Origin: Bacteroidota bacterium
GTDB lineage: Bacteria; Bacteroidota; Bacteroidia; Flavobacteriales; Flavobacteriaceae
DNA length: 8,581 nucleotides
Assembly (NCBI GenBank): GCA_024278565.1
Contig: JAJRSY010000005.1
Span: 1 to 8,581, forward strand
Direction of reading: 5' to 3'
The notes beneath the pieces were generated by a model that was not told the origin of the DNA, did not search any database, and saw nothing but the letters and a program-made list of their open reading frames with translations. Shown here piece by piece: positions 1 to 7,051 of this stretch. Position numbers and translations under genes: made by a program. Numbering within the stretch: the stretch's first letter is position 1; each line of letters starts with the position of its first letter.

Positions 1-58
1 CACTAACTTAGGGTGCAGAATCGTATCGATTTCCCAGCGGTCTTTTAAAATCAACATT

Positions 59-1393
59 ATGAGACATAAAAAAACAGGTTTGCACAAAAAATCCCTGGCC
101 ACGGCTCTACTCATATTGCTATTGGTTGGGGTGACAGGCTCTCAAACGGCATCTGCCTTTTTTCAAGATGATGCCCAGCAGCAAGATAAATCGTTTGTAC
201 AGTACAAAGGTGAGGTGTTGGATGAAGATAGTAAAAGACCCTTGGTTTTTGCGACCCTTACGGTTGAGGGTTCTAACATTAGTACCATAAGCAATACCGA
301 AGGTGAATTTGCTCTTAAAGTGCCCAAAAACAAAAGTGGGGGCACTGTCATCGTTTCTTTTTTGGGGTATAAGACCAAAACGATACCGTTAAGTCAACTT
401 TCTGAAAGAAATACTAAAATATTGATGAAGGTTTCGATATTGGAATTATCGACCGTTAACCTAAGCGGACCTAAAGATGCAAGAATGTTGGTAAGGGAGA
501 CTTTAAAAAAGAAAGGTGAGAATTATTTCGATGACCCTACCTTGATGACCGCGTTTTATCGAGAGACCATCAAAAAAAGGAGAAGAAACGTATCGCTCTC
601 CGAGGCTGTTGTCAATATTTACAAAACACCCTATACCTCTGACCGTAAAGATGCCGTACAACTGTACAAGGCACGAAAAAGTACAGATTACAGTAAACTT
701 GACACGATTGCGCTAAAACTGCAAGGTGGTCCTTTCAATGCTCTGTACGTTGATATCATGAAGTATCCCGAATATATCTTTAGCGATGAGGCCTTTGATG
801 ACTATGACTTCAATTTCGACCGTTCAATACGGGTCAATGACAAACTTATTTATATCATTGATTTCAAGCAACGAAAAGAGGTATTGGATCAATTGTACAA
901 AGGCAAATTGTATATTGATGCTGAAAATAAAATTCTTGCCAGTGCCATTTATTCATTACATATCACGGATAAGGACAAAGCTTCAAAACTCTTCGTACGT
1001 AGAAAGCCAAGAAATGCCAAAGTATGGCCCACCGAGGTTGCCTACCGGGTCGATTATAGGGAAAAGAACGGAAGATGGTACTATGGGTACAGCAATGTGC
1101 TACTAGAGTTTAAAATAAATTGGGACAAGAAGCTGTTCAACTCGGTCTATAGTATGTCGTGTGAGATGGCCATTACGGACTGGCAAAAGAACACCTCTAA
1201 CAAACTACCCAGGGGAAAAGATAGAATGCGAACATCGATTATTTTGAACGATGAAGCCATTGGTTTTGCGGATTCCGATTTTTGGGGAGCGTACAATATC
1301 ATTGAACCCGAGAAATCAATAGAGTCGGCGATTAAAAAAATACAACGACAACTAAGGCGGGCAAAAACAAATGGAGGTACTTCTGCCCCTTGA
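59..1393 (+). CDS. Secreted carboxypeptidase-regulatory-like domain protein, function unknown
   Basis: A 444-residue exported protein. Residues 1-13 are basic and 14-27 hydrophobic, followed by an Ala-Ser-Ala cleavage site near residue 33, so it has a Sec signal peptide and no lipobox cysteine. Residues about 47-132 form a CarboxypepD_reg-like beta-sandwich (GEVLDEDSKRPLVFATLTVE, then ISNTEGEFALKVP and VSFLGYKT), the domain often found at the N-terminus of TonB-dependent receptors and DUF5686 proteins in Bacteroidota. There is no plug or beta-barrel after it. The rest, with AFYRET (165-170), many basic residues and a DFWGAYNIIEPEKS segment near 407-420, resembles a family of flavobacterial proteins of unknown function. 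The frame stays open to the left edge of the window, but the ATG at 59 is preferred because the signal peptide begins there. It converges on recQ with a 153-base gap. Gene identity is sure; function is not known. Confidence 0.9.
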   Translation: MRHKKTGLHKKSLATALLILLLVGVTGSQTASAFFQDDAQQQDKSFVQYKGEVLDEDSKRPLVFATLTVEGSNISTISNTEGEFALKVPKNKSGGTVIVSFLGYKTKTIPLSQLSERNTKILMKVSILELSTVNLSGPKDARMLVRETLKKKGENYFDDPTLMTAFYRETIKKRRRNVSLSEAVVNIYKTPYTSDRKDAVQLYKARKSTDYSKLDTIALKLQGGPFNALYVDIMKYPEYIFSDEAFDDYDFNFDRSIRVNDKLIYIIDFKQRKEVLDQLYKGKLYIDAENKILASAIYSLHITDKDKASKLFVRRKPRNAKVWPTEVAYRVDYREKNGRWYYGYSNVLLEFKINWDKKLFNSVYSMSCEMAITDWQKNTSNKLPRGKDRMRTSIILNDEAIGFADSDFWGAYNIIEPEKSIESAIKKIQRQLRRAKTNGGTSAP

Positions 1394-1546
1394 TTATTTG
1401 ACGCATTTTTTTCAATACAATCATACAATAGGCTCTTTTTTTAGGACCGATTTCAGAACTGCATTTTTATAAATTGAAGTTCTGTCCAATTAAAAAAAAA
1501 TCCTGAATACATAATCTAAAATCCATTTGAGAATGTGCTATGGCAC

Positions 1547-3757
1547 TTAATTAGCGACCTCACTAATGAATTTCAATCGGTAAAGGCGCAGCTCCTCATC
1601 TTCATAATCACCATCAAATTCAGTCATCGCCTCTTCAAGGTCATCGGTTTCGGCCTCTATGAAATATTCATGGATCTCTTCTTGCTGATCCTCGTCCAAT
1701 ACCTCATCGATCCAATAACTCAGGTTCAGTTTTGTACCGCTGTACACAATCTGTTCCATCACCTTTATGAGTTCGGGTATTTCAAGCCCCTTTGCGGAAG
1801 CAATATCGTTTAAGGGCAGTTTGCGGTCAACGTTCTGAATAATGTATAATTTCAAGGCCGAGTTGGTGCCTGTGCTTTTCACGACCAGATCGTCAGGGCG
1901 TAATATATCATATTCCTCAACATACTCCTCGATCATATCAACAAAGGGCTTCCCGTATTTTCTGGCCTTGCCCTCACCTACCCCACTGATATTCAATAAC
2001 TCACTTATTGAAATGGGGTACTTCATTACCATATCTTCCAATGAAGGGTCTTGAAATACTACAAAGGGAGGTACACCTAATTTATTGGATTGGGCCTTTC
2101 TTAGATGTTTTAGTTGTTTTAGCAATATTTCATCGACAACCCCAGTTCTTGCCGCATTAACAATCGCATCACTACTCTCTTGGTTGTACACATGATCGCT
2201 GGTCATCATAAAAGAAACGGGGGTGCTCATAAATTCAGTTCCCTTCTCAGTCACATGAAGAATACCGTATTGTTCAATCTCCTTTTTAAGAAGTCCGGCT
2301 ACTAAAACCTGACGTATCAATGCCATCCAATAGCCAGTGTTCTTATCAGAACCGATACCAAAAAAATCTTTTTGATCGGTTTTATGCGAAATGATCAGGG
2401 CATTGCTCTCTCCCATCAACGCCTTTACGATTTCTTTTGATTTGAATTTTTCCATGACCCCCTGAACAACCTGCAACAATTTGACCACATTGTCTTTGGC
2501 CTCTTTCTTTTCTTTCGGGTTTCGGGTATTGTCATCCATATCAGCCCCATCGCCATTGACCTCATCGAATTCTTCACCAAAATAATGTAGCATGAATTTT
2601 CTACGCGACATTGAGGTTTCTGCATAGGCGACTACTTCTTGCAAAAGGGCATTGCCAATCTCTTGTTCTGCTACGGGCTTACCCGACATGAACTTTTCGA
2701 GCTTTTCTATATCCTTATATGAATAGAATGCCAAACAATGTCCCTCTCCCCCATCTCTACCTGCTCGCCCCGTTTCTTGGTAATAGCTTTCAATACTTTT
2801 GGGTATGTCATGGTGAATTACGAATCGTACATCGGGTTTGTCGATACCCATGCCAAAAGCGATTGTTGCCACAACCACATCAACATCTTCCATCAAGAAC
2901 ATATCTTGGTGTTTAGACCTTGTTTTGGCATCAAAACCAGCGTGGTACGGTACCGCTTTTATACCATTAACCTGCAACAGTTGTGCAAGTCGGGATACAC
3001 TTTTTCTACTAAGGCAATAGATTATACCTGACTTTCCATCATTTTTTTTCACAAAGCGAATGATATCAGCATCAACATTCTCGGTCTTTGTACGTACTTC
3101 ATAGTACAGGTTGGGTCGGTTAAAAGAGGCCTTGAACAACTTTGCATCAGTTATACCTAAATTCTTTACAATGTCTTCTTGAACCTTTGGTGTAGCCGTC
3201 GCGGTTAGACCTATGATGGGTATGTTATCGCCCAAACGATTTACAATCGATTTCAAATTGCGGTATTCGGGCCTGAAATCATGGCCCCATTCTGAAATAC
3301 AATGCGCTTCGTCTACCGCTACAAATGAAATCGTTTGCGATTGTAAAAATTCTACATATTCATCTTTTGTCAAAGACTCTGGGGCAACATACAAGAGCTT
3401 GGTGATACCATCATCAATATCTTGTTTTACCTGTTTTACCTCTGATTTGTTCAACGAAGAGTTCAACACATGCGCAATGCCATGATCTGATGAAATACCA
3501 CGTATGACATCTACTTGGTTCTTCATTAGCGCAATAAGTGGAGAGACCACTATGGCCATACCATCAAGCATCAATGCCGGCAACTGGTAGCACAGTGATT
3601 TACCTCCACCGGTAGGCATGATCACAAAGGTATTCTTACCTTGAATAATATCGGCAATAACCTCTTCTTGAAGACCTTTGAATTCTGAGAAGCCGAAATA
3701 CTTCTTTAACGAAGCGTGCAAATCGATCTCACCCAAAACCAAACCTTTTTTTTTCAT
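1547..3757 (-). CDS. recQ: ATP-dependent DNA helicase RecQ, lacking the zinc-site cysteines
   Basis: A 736-residue superfamily 2 3'-5' DNA helicase for recombination and fork repair. Visible motifs are Walker A MPTGGGKS (47-54), DEAH box (149-152) running into the RecQ aromatic-rich loop AHCISEWGHDFRP (151-163), motif III LTATATP (184-190) and motif VI QETGRAGRDGG (327-337). An RQC winged-helix region follows at about 420-525 and an HRDC domain at about 543-618. A further ~115 residues, acidic near the end, form a C-terminal tail that makes the protein longer than E. coli RecQ (about 610 residues). In the zinc-binding subdomain the usual Cys of CRRK is Ser384 (SRRKFMLHYFGEEF) and the CxxCxxC cluster is replaced by NGDGADMDDN (401-410), so zinc is probably not bound. 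The ATG at 3757 opens directly on MKKKG before the conserved LKKYFGF segment. It is divergent from kdsD. Confidence 0.95.
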   Translation of the reverse strand: MKKKGLVLGEIDLHASLKKYFGFSEFKGLQEEVIADIIQGKNTFVIMPTGGGKSLCYQLPALMLDGMAIVVSPLIALMKNQVDVIRGISSDHGIAHVLNSSLNKSEVKQVKQDIDDGITKLLYVAPESLTKDEYVEFLQSQTISFVAVDEAHCISEWGHDFRPEYRNLKSIVNRLGDNIPIIGLTATATPKVQEDIVKNLGITDAKLFKASFNRPNLYYEVRTKTENVDADIIRFVKKNDGKSGIIYCLSRKSVSRLAQLLQVNGIKAVPYHAGFDAKTRSKHQDMFLMEDVDVVVATIAFGMGIDKPDVRFVIHHDIPKSIESYYQETGRAGRDGGEGHCLAFYSYKDIEKLEKFMSGKPVAEQEIGNALLQEVVAYAETSMSRRKFMLHYFGEEFDEVNGDGADMDDNTRNPKEKKEAKDNVVKLLQVVQGVMEKFKSKEIVKALMGESNALIISHKTDQKDFFGIGSDKNTGYWMALIRQVLVAGLLKKEIEQYGILHVTEKGTEFMSTPVSFMMTSDHVYNQESSDAIVNAARTGVVDEILLKQLKHLRKAQSNKLGVPPFVVFQDPSLEDMVMKYPISISELLNISGVGEGKARKYGKPFVDMIEEYVEEYDILRPDDLVVKSTGTNSALKLYIIQNVDRKLPLNDIASAKGLEIPELIKVMEQIVYSGTKLNLSYWIDEVLDEDQQEEIHEYFIEAETDDLEEAMTEFDGDYEDEELRLYRLKFISEVAN

Positions 3758-3972
3758 TTATTTCCAAATTCATTATACTACATGGTACCACTATTGGCTG
3801 TAGCTATTTCAAGATACACCTTTCGATTCTAATAAATTCATTATTGACCGAAAAACTGTTAAATCATGTTTCAATCTAAAAAAGAGTACATAAAATTATC
3901 TTTATGTAAATTTGCAGTCTTAAATATAAGAAATTCTTTTAGTAATACAATCCGAAAATTCAAAATCATACC
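3758..3972. promoter_or_regulatory. Divergent recQ / kdsD promoter region
   Basis: A 215-base AT-rich gap between two genes transcribed away from each other, so it must hold a promoter for each. The kdsD side has a clear TAAATTTG box (3907-3914). On the recQ side the best candidates on the minus strand are TATCTTG (3816-3810) and TGAATTTG (3772-3765). Both are imperfect matches to TAnnTTTG, and the second would leave almost no 5' leader. No operator palindrome or riboswitch is evident. Confidence 0.55.
3907..3914 (+). promoter_or_regulatory. Bacteroidota -7 promoter element (TAAATTTG) upstream of kdsD
   Basis: TAAATTTG followed by CAG matches the Bacteroidota sigma-ABfr -7 consensus TAnnTTTG exactly. 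It would start transcription near 3921, about 50 bases before the kdsD TTG start. No good TTTG -33 box sits at the expected 19-20 base spacing, so the call rests on the -7 box and its position. Confidence 0.5.
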
Positions 3973-4938
3973 TTGAACAACACTAAAGCCATTCTTGATC
4001 TTGCGAAGAAAACCATACAAATAGAAGGGGATGCAATTCTCAATCTCAGCTCCTTCTTGACCGATGATTTTTCAAATGCCGTTGAATGTATCATAGCTTC
4101 AAAGGGAAGGGTCATTATCTCTGGTGTTGGCAAAAGCGCTATCATTGCTTCAAAAATAGTATCAACTTTAAATTCAACGGGCACCCCGGCAATTTTCATG
4201 CATGCGGCGGATGCCATTCATGGGGATCTAGGCACGATTCAAGATACCGACGTGGTCATCTGTATCTCAAAAAGCGGCAGCACCCCAGAAATAAAAATGC
4301 TGGTACCTTTGATAAAGAGGGGAAAGAACAAATTGATAGGTATTACTGGCAACAAAGGTTCTTTTTTAGGGCAAAATGCCGATTTTGTCTTGAACACTTT
4401 TGTTGAAGAAGAGGCCTGCCCCAATAATCTGGCTCCCACCACAAGCACCACAGCGCAATTGGTGATGGGCGATGCCCTTGCTATATGTCTTTTGAAACTA
4501 AAGGGTTTTAGCAGTACCGATTTTGCAAAGTACCACCCAGGTGGTGCACTTGGCAAGCGCCTGTACCTGAGGGTTGAAGATATTGTAAAGAATAATGAAA
4601 AACCGCAGGTTGAGGCAAGCAGTAGTATTAAAAAAGTAATTGTCGAAATCTCTGAAAAAATGTTGGGGGTGGCAGCCGTGATTGAAAACGATGAAATCGT
4701 GGGTGTGGTAACAGACGGTGACCTTCGGAGAATGCTGAACAAATACGACAGTATAAATGGGCTGACCGCAAGGGATATCATGAGCTCAAACCCAAAAACA
4801 ATACCAACCGATGTATTAGCAATAAAAGCCTTGGAGGTCATTCAGAACAACGGTATTTCACAACTTTTGGCTGTGGATGGCAAAGAATACAAGGGCGTAG
4901 TACACTTACACAACCTAATCAGAGAAGGAATCTTATAA
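3973..4938 (+). CDS. kdsD: D-arabinose 5-phosphate isomerase, KpsF/GutQ family
   Basis: A 321-residue cytoplasmic enzyme that interconverts ribulose 5-phosphate and arabinose 5-phosphate, the first step towards Kdo for LPS. A SIS sugar-isomerase domain covers about 36-170, with GVGKS (51-55), AIHGDLG (81-87), the phosphate-binding CISKSGSTPEI (97-107) and NNLAPTTSTTAQL (151-163). The family signature FAKYHPGGALGKRL (184-197) includes the conserved His188. Two CBS domains fill about 200-321 (VVTDGDLRR at 245-253). The length fits the family (about 320-328). The start is taken as TTG at 3973: an in-frame TAA lies at 3943-3945, no ATG lies between it and the SIS domain, and MNNTKAILDLAKK is what homologues begin with; ATT at 3958 is a weaker option. 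Its stop overlaps tatC by one base (TAATG), so the two are translationally coupled. Also called kpsF. Confidence 0.93.
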   Translation: MNNTKAILDLAKKTIQIEGDAILNLSSFLTDDFSNAVECIIASKGRVIISGVGKSAIIASKIVSTLNSTGTPAIFMHAADAIHGDLGTIQDTDVVICISKSGSTPEIKMLVPLIKRGKNKLIGITGNKGSFLGQNADFVLNTFVEEEACPNNLAPTTSTTAQLVMGDALAICLLKLKGFSSTDFAKYHPGGALGKRLYLRVEDIVKNNEKPQVEASSSIKKVIVEISEKMLGVAAVIENDEIVGVVTDGDLRRMLNKYDSINGLTARDIMSSNPKTIPTDVLAIKALEVIQNNGISQLLAVDGKEYKGVVHLHNLIREGIL

Positions 4939-5792
4939 TGACTAAAAAAAACACCATAGCCCACAATGAAATGTCATTCTTGGATCACCTTGAAGAATTG
5001 AGGTGGCATTTGATACGATCTACAGTGGCCATTGTGATAATAGCCAGTGTGGCGTTTTTAATGCGCGGCTTTATTTTTGACACGGTTATTTTTGGACCCA
5101 AAAGAATGGATTTTCCGACCTACCGCGTCTTTTGCAACATTGCCACTTTTTTTGGTTTCGACTCGGTTTTCTGCGCAGACGAACTACCGTTCACCATTCA
5201 GAGCCGTTTGATGGCCGGTCAGTTCTCAGCCCATATATGGACCTCGATTTGGGCTGGATTCATTGTCGGTTTCCCGTACGTGCTCTATGAAGTTTGGAAG
5301 TTCATTGGTCCTGGGCTTCATGAGAATGAAAGAAAAAACTCTAGAGGTTTTATATTTATCGCCTCGCTGTTGTTCTTCATGGGCGTATTGTTCGGCTACT
5401 ATGTGGTCGCACCCTTATCAATTAAATTTCTGGGCACGTATGTAGTGAGTGCAGAGGTGACCAATGAATTTGACCTAAGCTCTTACATTTCGACACTGAG
5501 AACATCGGTCATTGCCTGTGGGTTGATTTTTGAGCTTCCGATCATCGTGTATTTCTTGACCAAGGTAGGCCTGGTCACGCCCGAGATTCTTAAAAAATAC
5601 CGTAAAATCTCATTGGTAATGGTATTGATACTCTCGGCGGTCATCACACCGCCCGACATTACCAGTCAAATCGTAGTATCGATACCTATTCTTGTGCTGT
5701 ACCAAGTAAGTATTTATATCTCTAAGATGGTATTAAAGAAAGAAGCAAAAAAAGAGGCAAAACTTGCCGCAGCGCGTGCCAAAAAAAGTTAA
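4938..5792 (+). CDS. tatC: Sec-independent protein translocase TatC
   Basis: A 284-residue polytopic inner-membrane protein that recognises twin-arginine signal peptides and organises the Tat pore for export of folded proteins. The N-terminal cytoplasmic motif FLDHLEELRWHL (14-25) contains the glutamate (E20) equivalent to E. coli Glu15, part of the signal-peptide site. Six membrane segments can be placed at about 26-44, 98-120, 136-162, 187-208, 223-238 and 241-263. E199 in FELP matches the conserved glutamate of the fourth segment, and ITPPD (236-240) is the usual last periplasmic turn. The first periplasmic loop (about 45-97) is long, as in other Bacteroidota TatCs, and carries Cys66 and Cys79. 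The C-terminus is a Lys/Ala-rich tail (267-284). The ATG overlaps the kdsD stop codon by one base. No tatA or tatB is in the window. Confidence 0.96.
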   Translation: MTKKNTIAHNEMSFLDHLEELRWHLIRSTVAIVIIASVAFLMRGFIFDTVIFGPKRMDFPTYRVFCNIATFFGFDSVFCADELPFTIQSRLMAGQFSAHIWTSIWAGFIVGFPYVLYEVWKFIGPGLHENERKNSRGFIFIASLLFFMGVLFGYYVVAPLSIKFLGTYVVSAEVTNEFDLSSYISTLRTSVIACGLIFELPIIVYFLTKVGLVTPEILKKYRKISLVMVLILSAVITPPDITSQIVVSIPILVLYQVSIYISKMVLKKEAKKEAKLAAARAKKS

Positions 5793-5830
5793 AAAACACC
5801 AAATTGAAAACCTACGGCGAATTAATGGTT

Positions 5831-5838
5831 TAAATTTG
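5831..5838 (+). promoter_or_regulatory. Candidate -7 promoter element (TAAATTTG) upstream of lptB
   Basis: The 92-base gap between tatC and lptB contains TAAATTTG, identical to the box upstream of kdsD and an exact TAnnTTTG match. Initiation near 5845 would leave a leader of about 40 bases before the lptB ATG. The nearest upstream TTG (5804-5806) is 24 bases away, longer than the usual spacing. This suggests lptB can be transcribed on its own as well as by read-through from kdsD-tatC. Confidence 0.45.
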
Positions 5839-5884
5839 GATCATAGAAGGTTTGAAATTAGTTGAATAACGCATACTTCGTACA

Positions 5885-6625
5885 ATGAAGCTAAGAGCAG
5901 AGAAAATAATGAAGGCCTATAGGGGGCGTAAAGTTGTCAAAGGTATTTCTTTGGAGGTCAACCAAGGTGAGATCGTTGGTTTATTGGGCCCTAACGGTGC
6001 GGGTAAGACCACCTCTTTTTATATGATTGTGGGTCTTATCAAGCCCAATGGAGGCAACATCTATCTCGATGATATGGAGATCACCAAATTTCCGATGTAC
6101 AAAAGGGCACAGAACGGCATCGGTTATTTAGCCCAAGAAGCCTCTGTTTTCAGAAAACTAAGTGTGGAAGATAATATTCTGAGCGTGCTTCAACTCACCA
6201 AACTCAGTAAGAAAGAACAGCAAATGAAGATGAATTTGCTCATTGATGAATTTGGTCTTGGCCATATTCGTAAGAACCGTGGTGATCTTCTTTCCGGTGG
6301 TGAACGGCGGCGCACCGAAATCGCCAGGGCACTTGCCACAGATCCAAAATTTATTTTGCTGGATGAACCTTTTGCCGGTGTCGACCCAGTTGCAGTAGAA
6401 GACATACAACGGATCGTAGCACAGTTGAAAAACAAGAACATTGGTATTCTTATCACCGACCACAACGTACAAGAGACCCTAGCGATTACCGAACGGTCGT
6501 ATCTGATGTTCGAGGGCGGCATTCTAAAGTCGGGGCGGCCTGAAGAGCTCGCTGCCGATGAAATGGTACGTAAGGTTTACCTAGGGCAAAACTTTGAATT
6601 ACGCAAAAAGAAGTTAGATTTCTAG
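5885..6625 (+). CDS. lptB: LPS export ABC transporter ATP-binding protein LptB
   Basis: A 246-residue cytoplasmic ATPase that works as a dimer with the membrane proteins LptF and LptG to pull LPS from the inner membrane onto the Lpt bridge. All ABC motifs are intact: Walker A GPNGAGKTT (35-43), Q-loop Gln84 in YLAQEASVFRKLSVEDN, signature LSGGE (136-140), Walker B FILLDEP (156-162, Asp160 and Glu161), D-loop GVDP (165-168) and H-loop His193. The LAQEASVFRKL and GGERRRTEIARAL stretches are typical of LptB rather than of branched-chain amino-acid ATPases. The length is normal (about 240). It lies 92 bases after tatC on the same strand, close to kdsD, which feeds the same LPS pathway. The 3' side borders a decayed IS66 element read on the opposite strand. 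Confidence 0.96.
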   Translation: MKLRAEKIMKAYRGRKVVKGISLEVNQGEIVGLLGPNGAGKTTSFYMIVGLIKPNGGNIYLDDMEITKFPMYKRAQNGIGYLAQEASVFRKLSVEDNILSVLQLTKLSKKEQQMKMNLLIDEFGLGHIRKNRGDLLSGGERRRTEIARALATDPKFILLDEPFAGVDPVAVEDIQRIVAQLKNKNIGILITDHNVQETLAITERSYLMFEGGILKSGRPEELAADEMVRKVYLGQNFELRKKKLDF

Positions 6626-6640
6626 ACAGTACTGTACTGT
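6626..6640. repeat. Short palindrome directly after the lptB stop
   Basis: ACAGTACTGTACTGT begins at the base after the lptB stop. It contains the perfect palindrome ACAGTACTGT (6626-6635) and can fold as ACAGTA / TACTGT with a three-base loop. It might help end lptB transcription, but there is no T-run after it, so I do not call it a terminator. Confidence 0.35.
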
Positions 6641-6803
6641 TAAACCAGTCGGCAGGCAGAGCCGTAAGACTAAAATGTAAATCAATAGTACTGCTATCTG
6701 ACTTCTTAGCTAAAACCGCTATTATTTTTATACATCTTGTTGAACTAAACCTAAAGGTAGCTTCAAGAAAATACCATTCACTACCTTTAAGTATTGTTGA
6801 ATC
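6641..6803. other. Gene-poor spacer between lptB and the IS66 element
   Basis: AT-rich DNA with no recognisable gene. GTCGGCAGGCAGAG near 6649-6662 may be a decayed scrap of the palindromic repeat found inside the IS66 element. A hairpin lies at 6752-6789. A long minus-strand frame is open here but lacks a start codon and runs on antisense to lptB, so I do not count it as a gene. Confidence 0.5.
6752..6789. repeat. Inverted repeat / hairpin next to the IS66 end
   Basis: TAAAGGTAG (6752-6760) and CTACCTTTA (6781-6789) are perfect 9-base inverted repeats around a 20-base loop, ending 14 bases before the left IS66 end. No T-run follows on either strand. It could be a weak transcription barrier or a regulatory site; I cannot assign a role. 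Confidence 0.5.
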
Positions 6804-6820
6804 GTAACAGTTCAGCCGTT
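6804..6820 (+). repeat. IS66 terminal inverted repeat, transposase 3' side
   Basis: GTAACAGTTCAGCCGTT. It pairs with the complement of 8471-8487 with a single mismatch (T/C at position 8). The ancestral transposase stop codon (minus strand TGA, 6814-6812) lies inside it. Confidence 0.82.
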
Positions 6821-6946
6821 TTGTGTTAGTAGATACGGGTTTTCAAGAAAAGCCTGTTGAATATTATGTAGTACGGGCTGTTTATTTTTCTTTGGGGTAG
6901 AGATATACTCCTGCCAAATAGAAATTCGGGAGAATCAAGGCGGGGA

Positions 6947-7025
6947 TTTTTTTCCGTACCAAGGCAAAATTTTTCGGCATAGCCGTAGCTACGGCGATAA
7001 ATTTTAACGTAGGTATGGGGAAAAA
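6947..7025. repeat. Nested quasi-palindrome of about 80 bases within the transposase C-terminus
   Basis: The centre is the perfect 14-base palindrome GCCGTAGCTACGGC (6982-6995). Around it AAAATTT (6966-6972) pairs with AAATTTT (6999-7005), and 6947-6960 (TTTTTTTCCGTACC) pairs with 7012-7025 (GGTATGGGGAAAAA) at 11 of 14 positions. It interrupts the IS66 C-terminal coding region between the remnants GLFPHTY and AEKFCL, so it was probably gained there. It could form a cruciform or a strong RNA hairpin. Confidence 0.7.
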
Positions 7026-7029
7026 GACC

Positions 7030-7051
7030 AAGCCTGCCGGCAGGCAGGCTT
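7030..7051. repeat. GC-rich palindromic repeat, variant copy
   Basis: AAGCCTGCC (7030-7038) and GGCAGGCTT (7043-7051) form a perfect 9-base stem with a four-base loop. The unit contains the CCTGCCGGCAGG core, a shorter form of the repeat seen at five other places in the element. It sits directly after the transposase segment RMIKAKQK, where Ser-Gly-x-Phe is expected, and coincides with a frameshift. Confidence 0.7.

Noticed and set aside
1454..1484. Possible bidirectional terminator between gene 1 and recQ
   Set aside because: CAGAACT (1454-1460) and AGTTCTG (1478-1484) pair perfectly, but the stem is only 7 bases with a 17-base loop. It is followed by A-rich DNA on the plus strand and by no direct T-run on the minus strand.
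4239..4841. Minus-strand open frame of 200 residues within kdsD
   Set aside because: It is a shadow of the strongly conserved SIS/CBS coding sequence on the plus strand and has no recognisable motifs of its own.
6626..6803. Minus-strand open frame after lptB as the other half of a gene split by the IS
   Set aside because: It has no start codon, continues antisense into lptB, and cannot be joined convincingly to the hydrophobic frame on the right side of the element.
6896..7029. Complete replacement of the transposase C-terminus by foreign DNA
   Set aside because: GLFPHTY, AEKFCL and ISTPKKNKQPVLHN remnants can be traced in other frames, so the native tail is present but interrupted and shifted.
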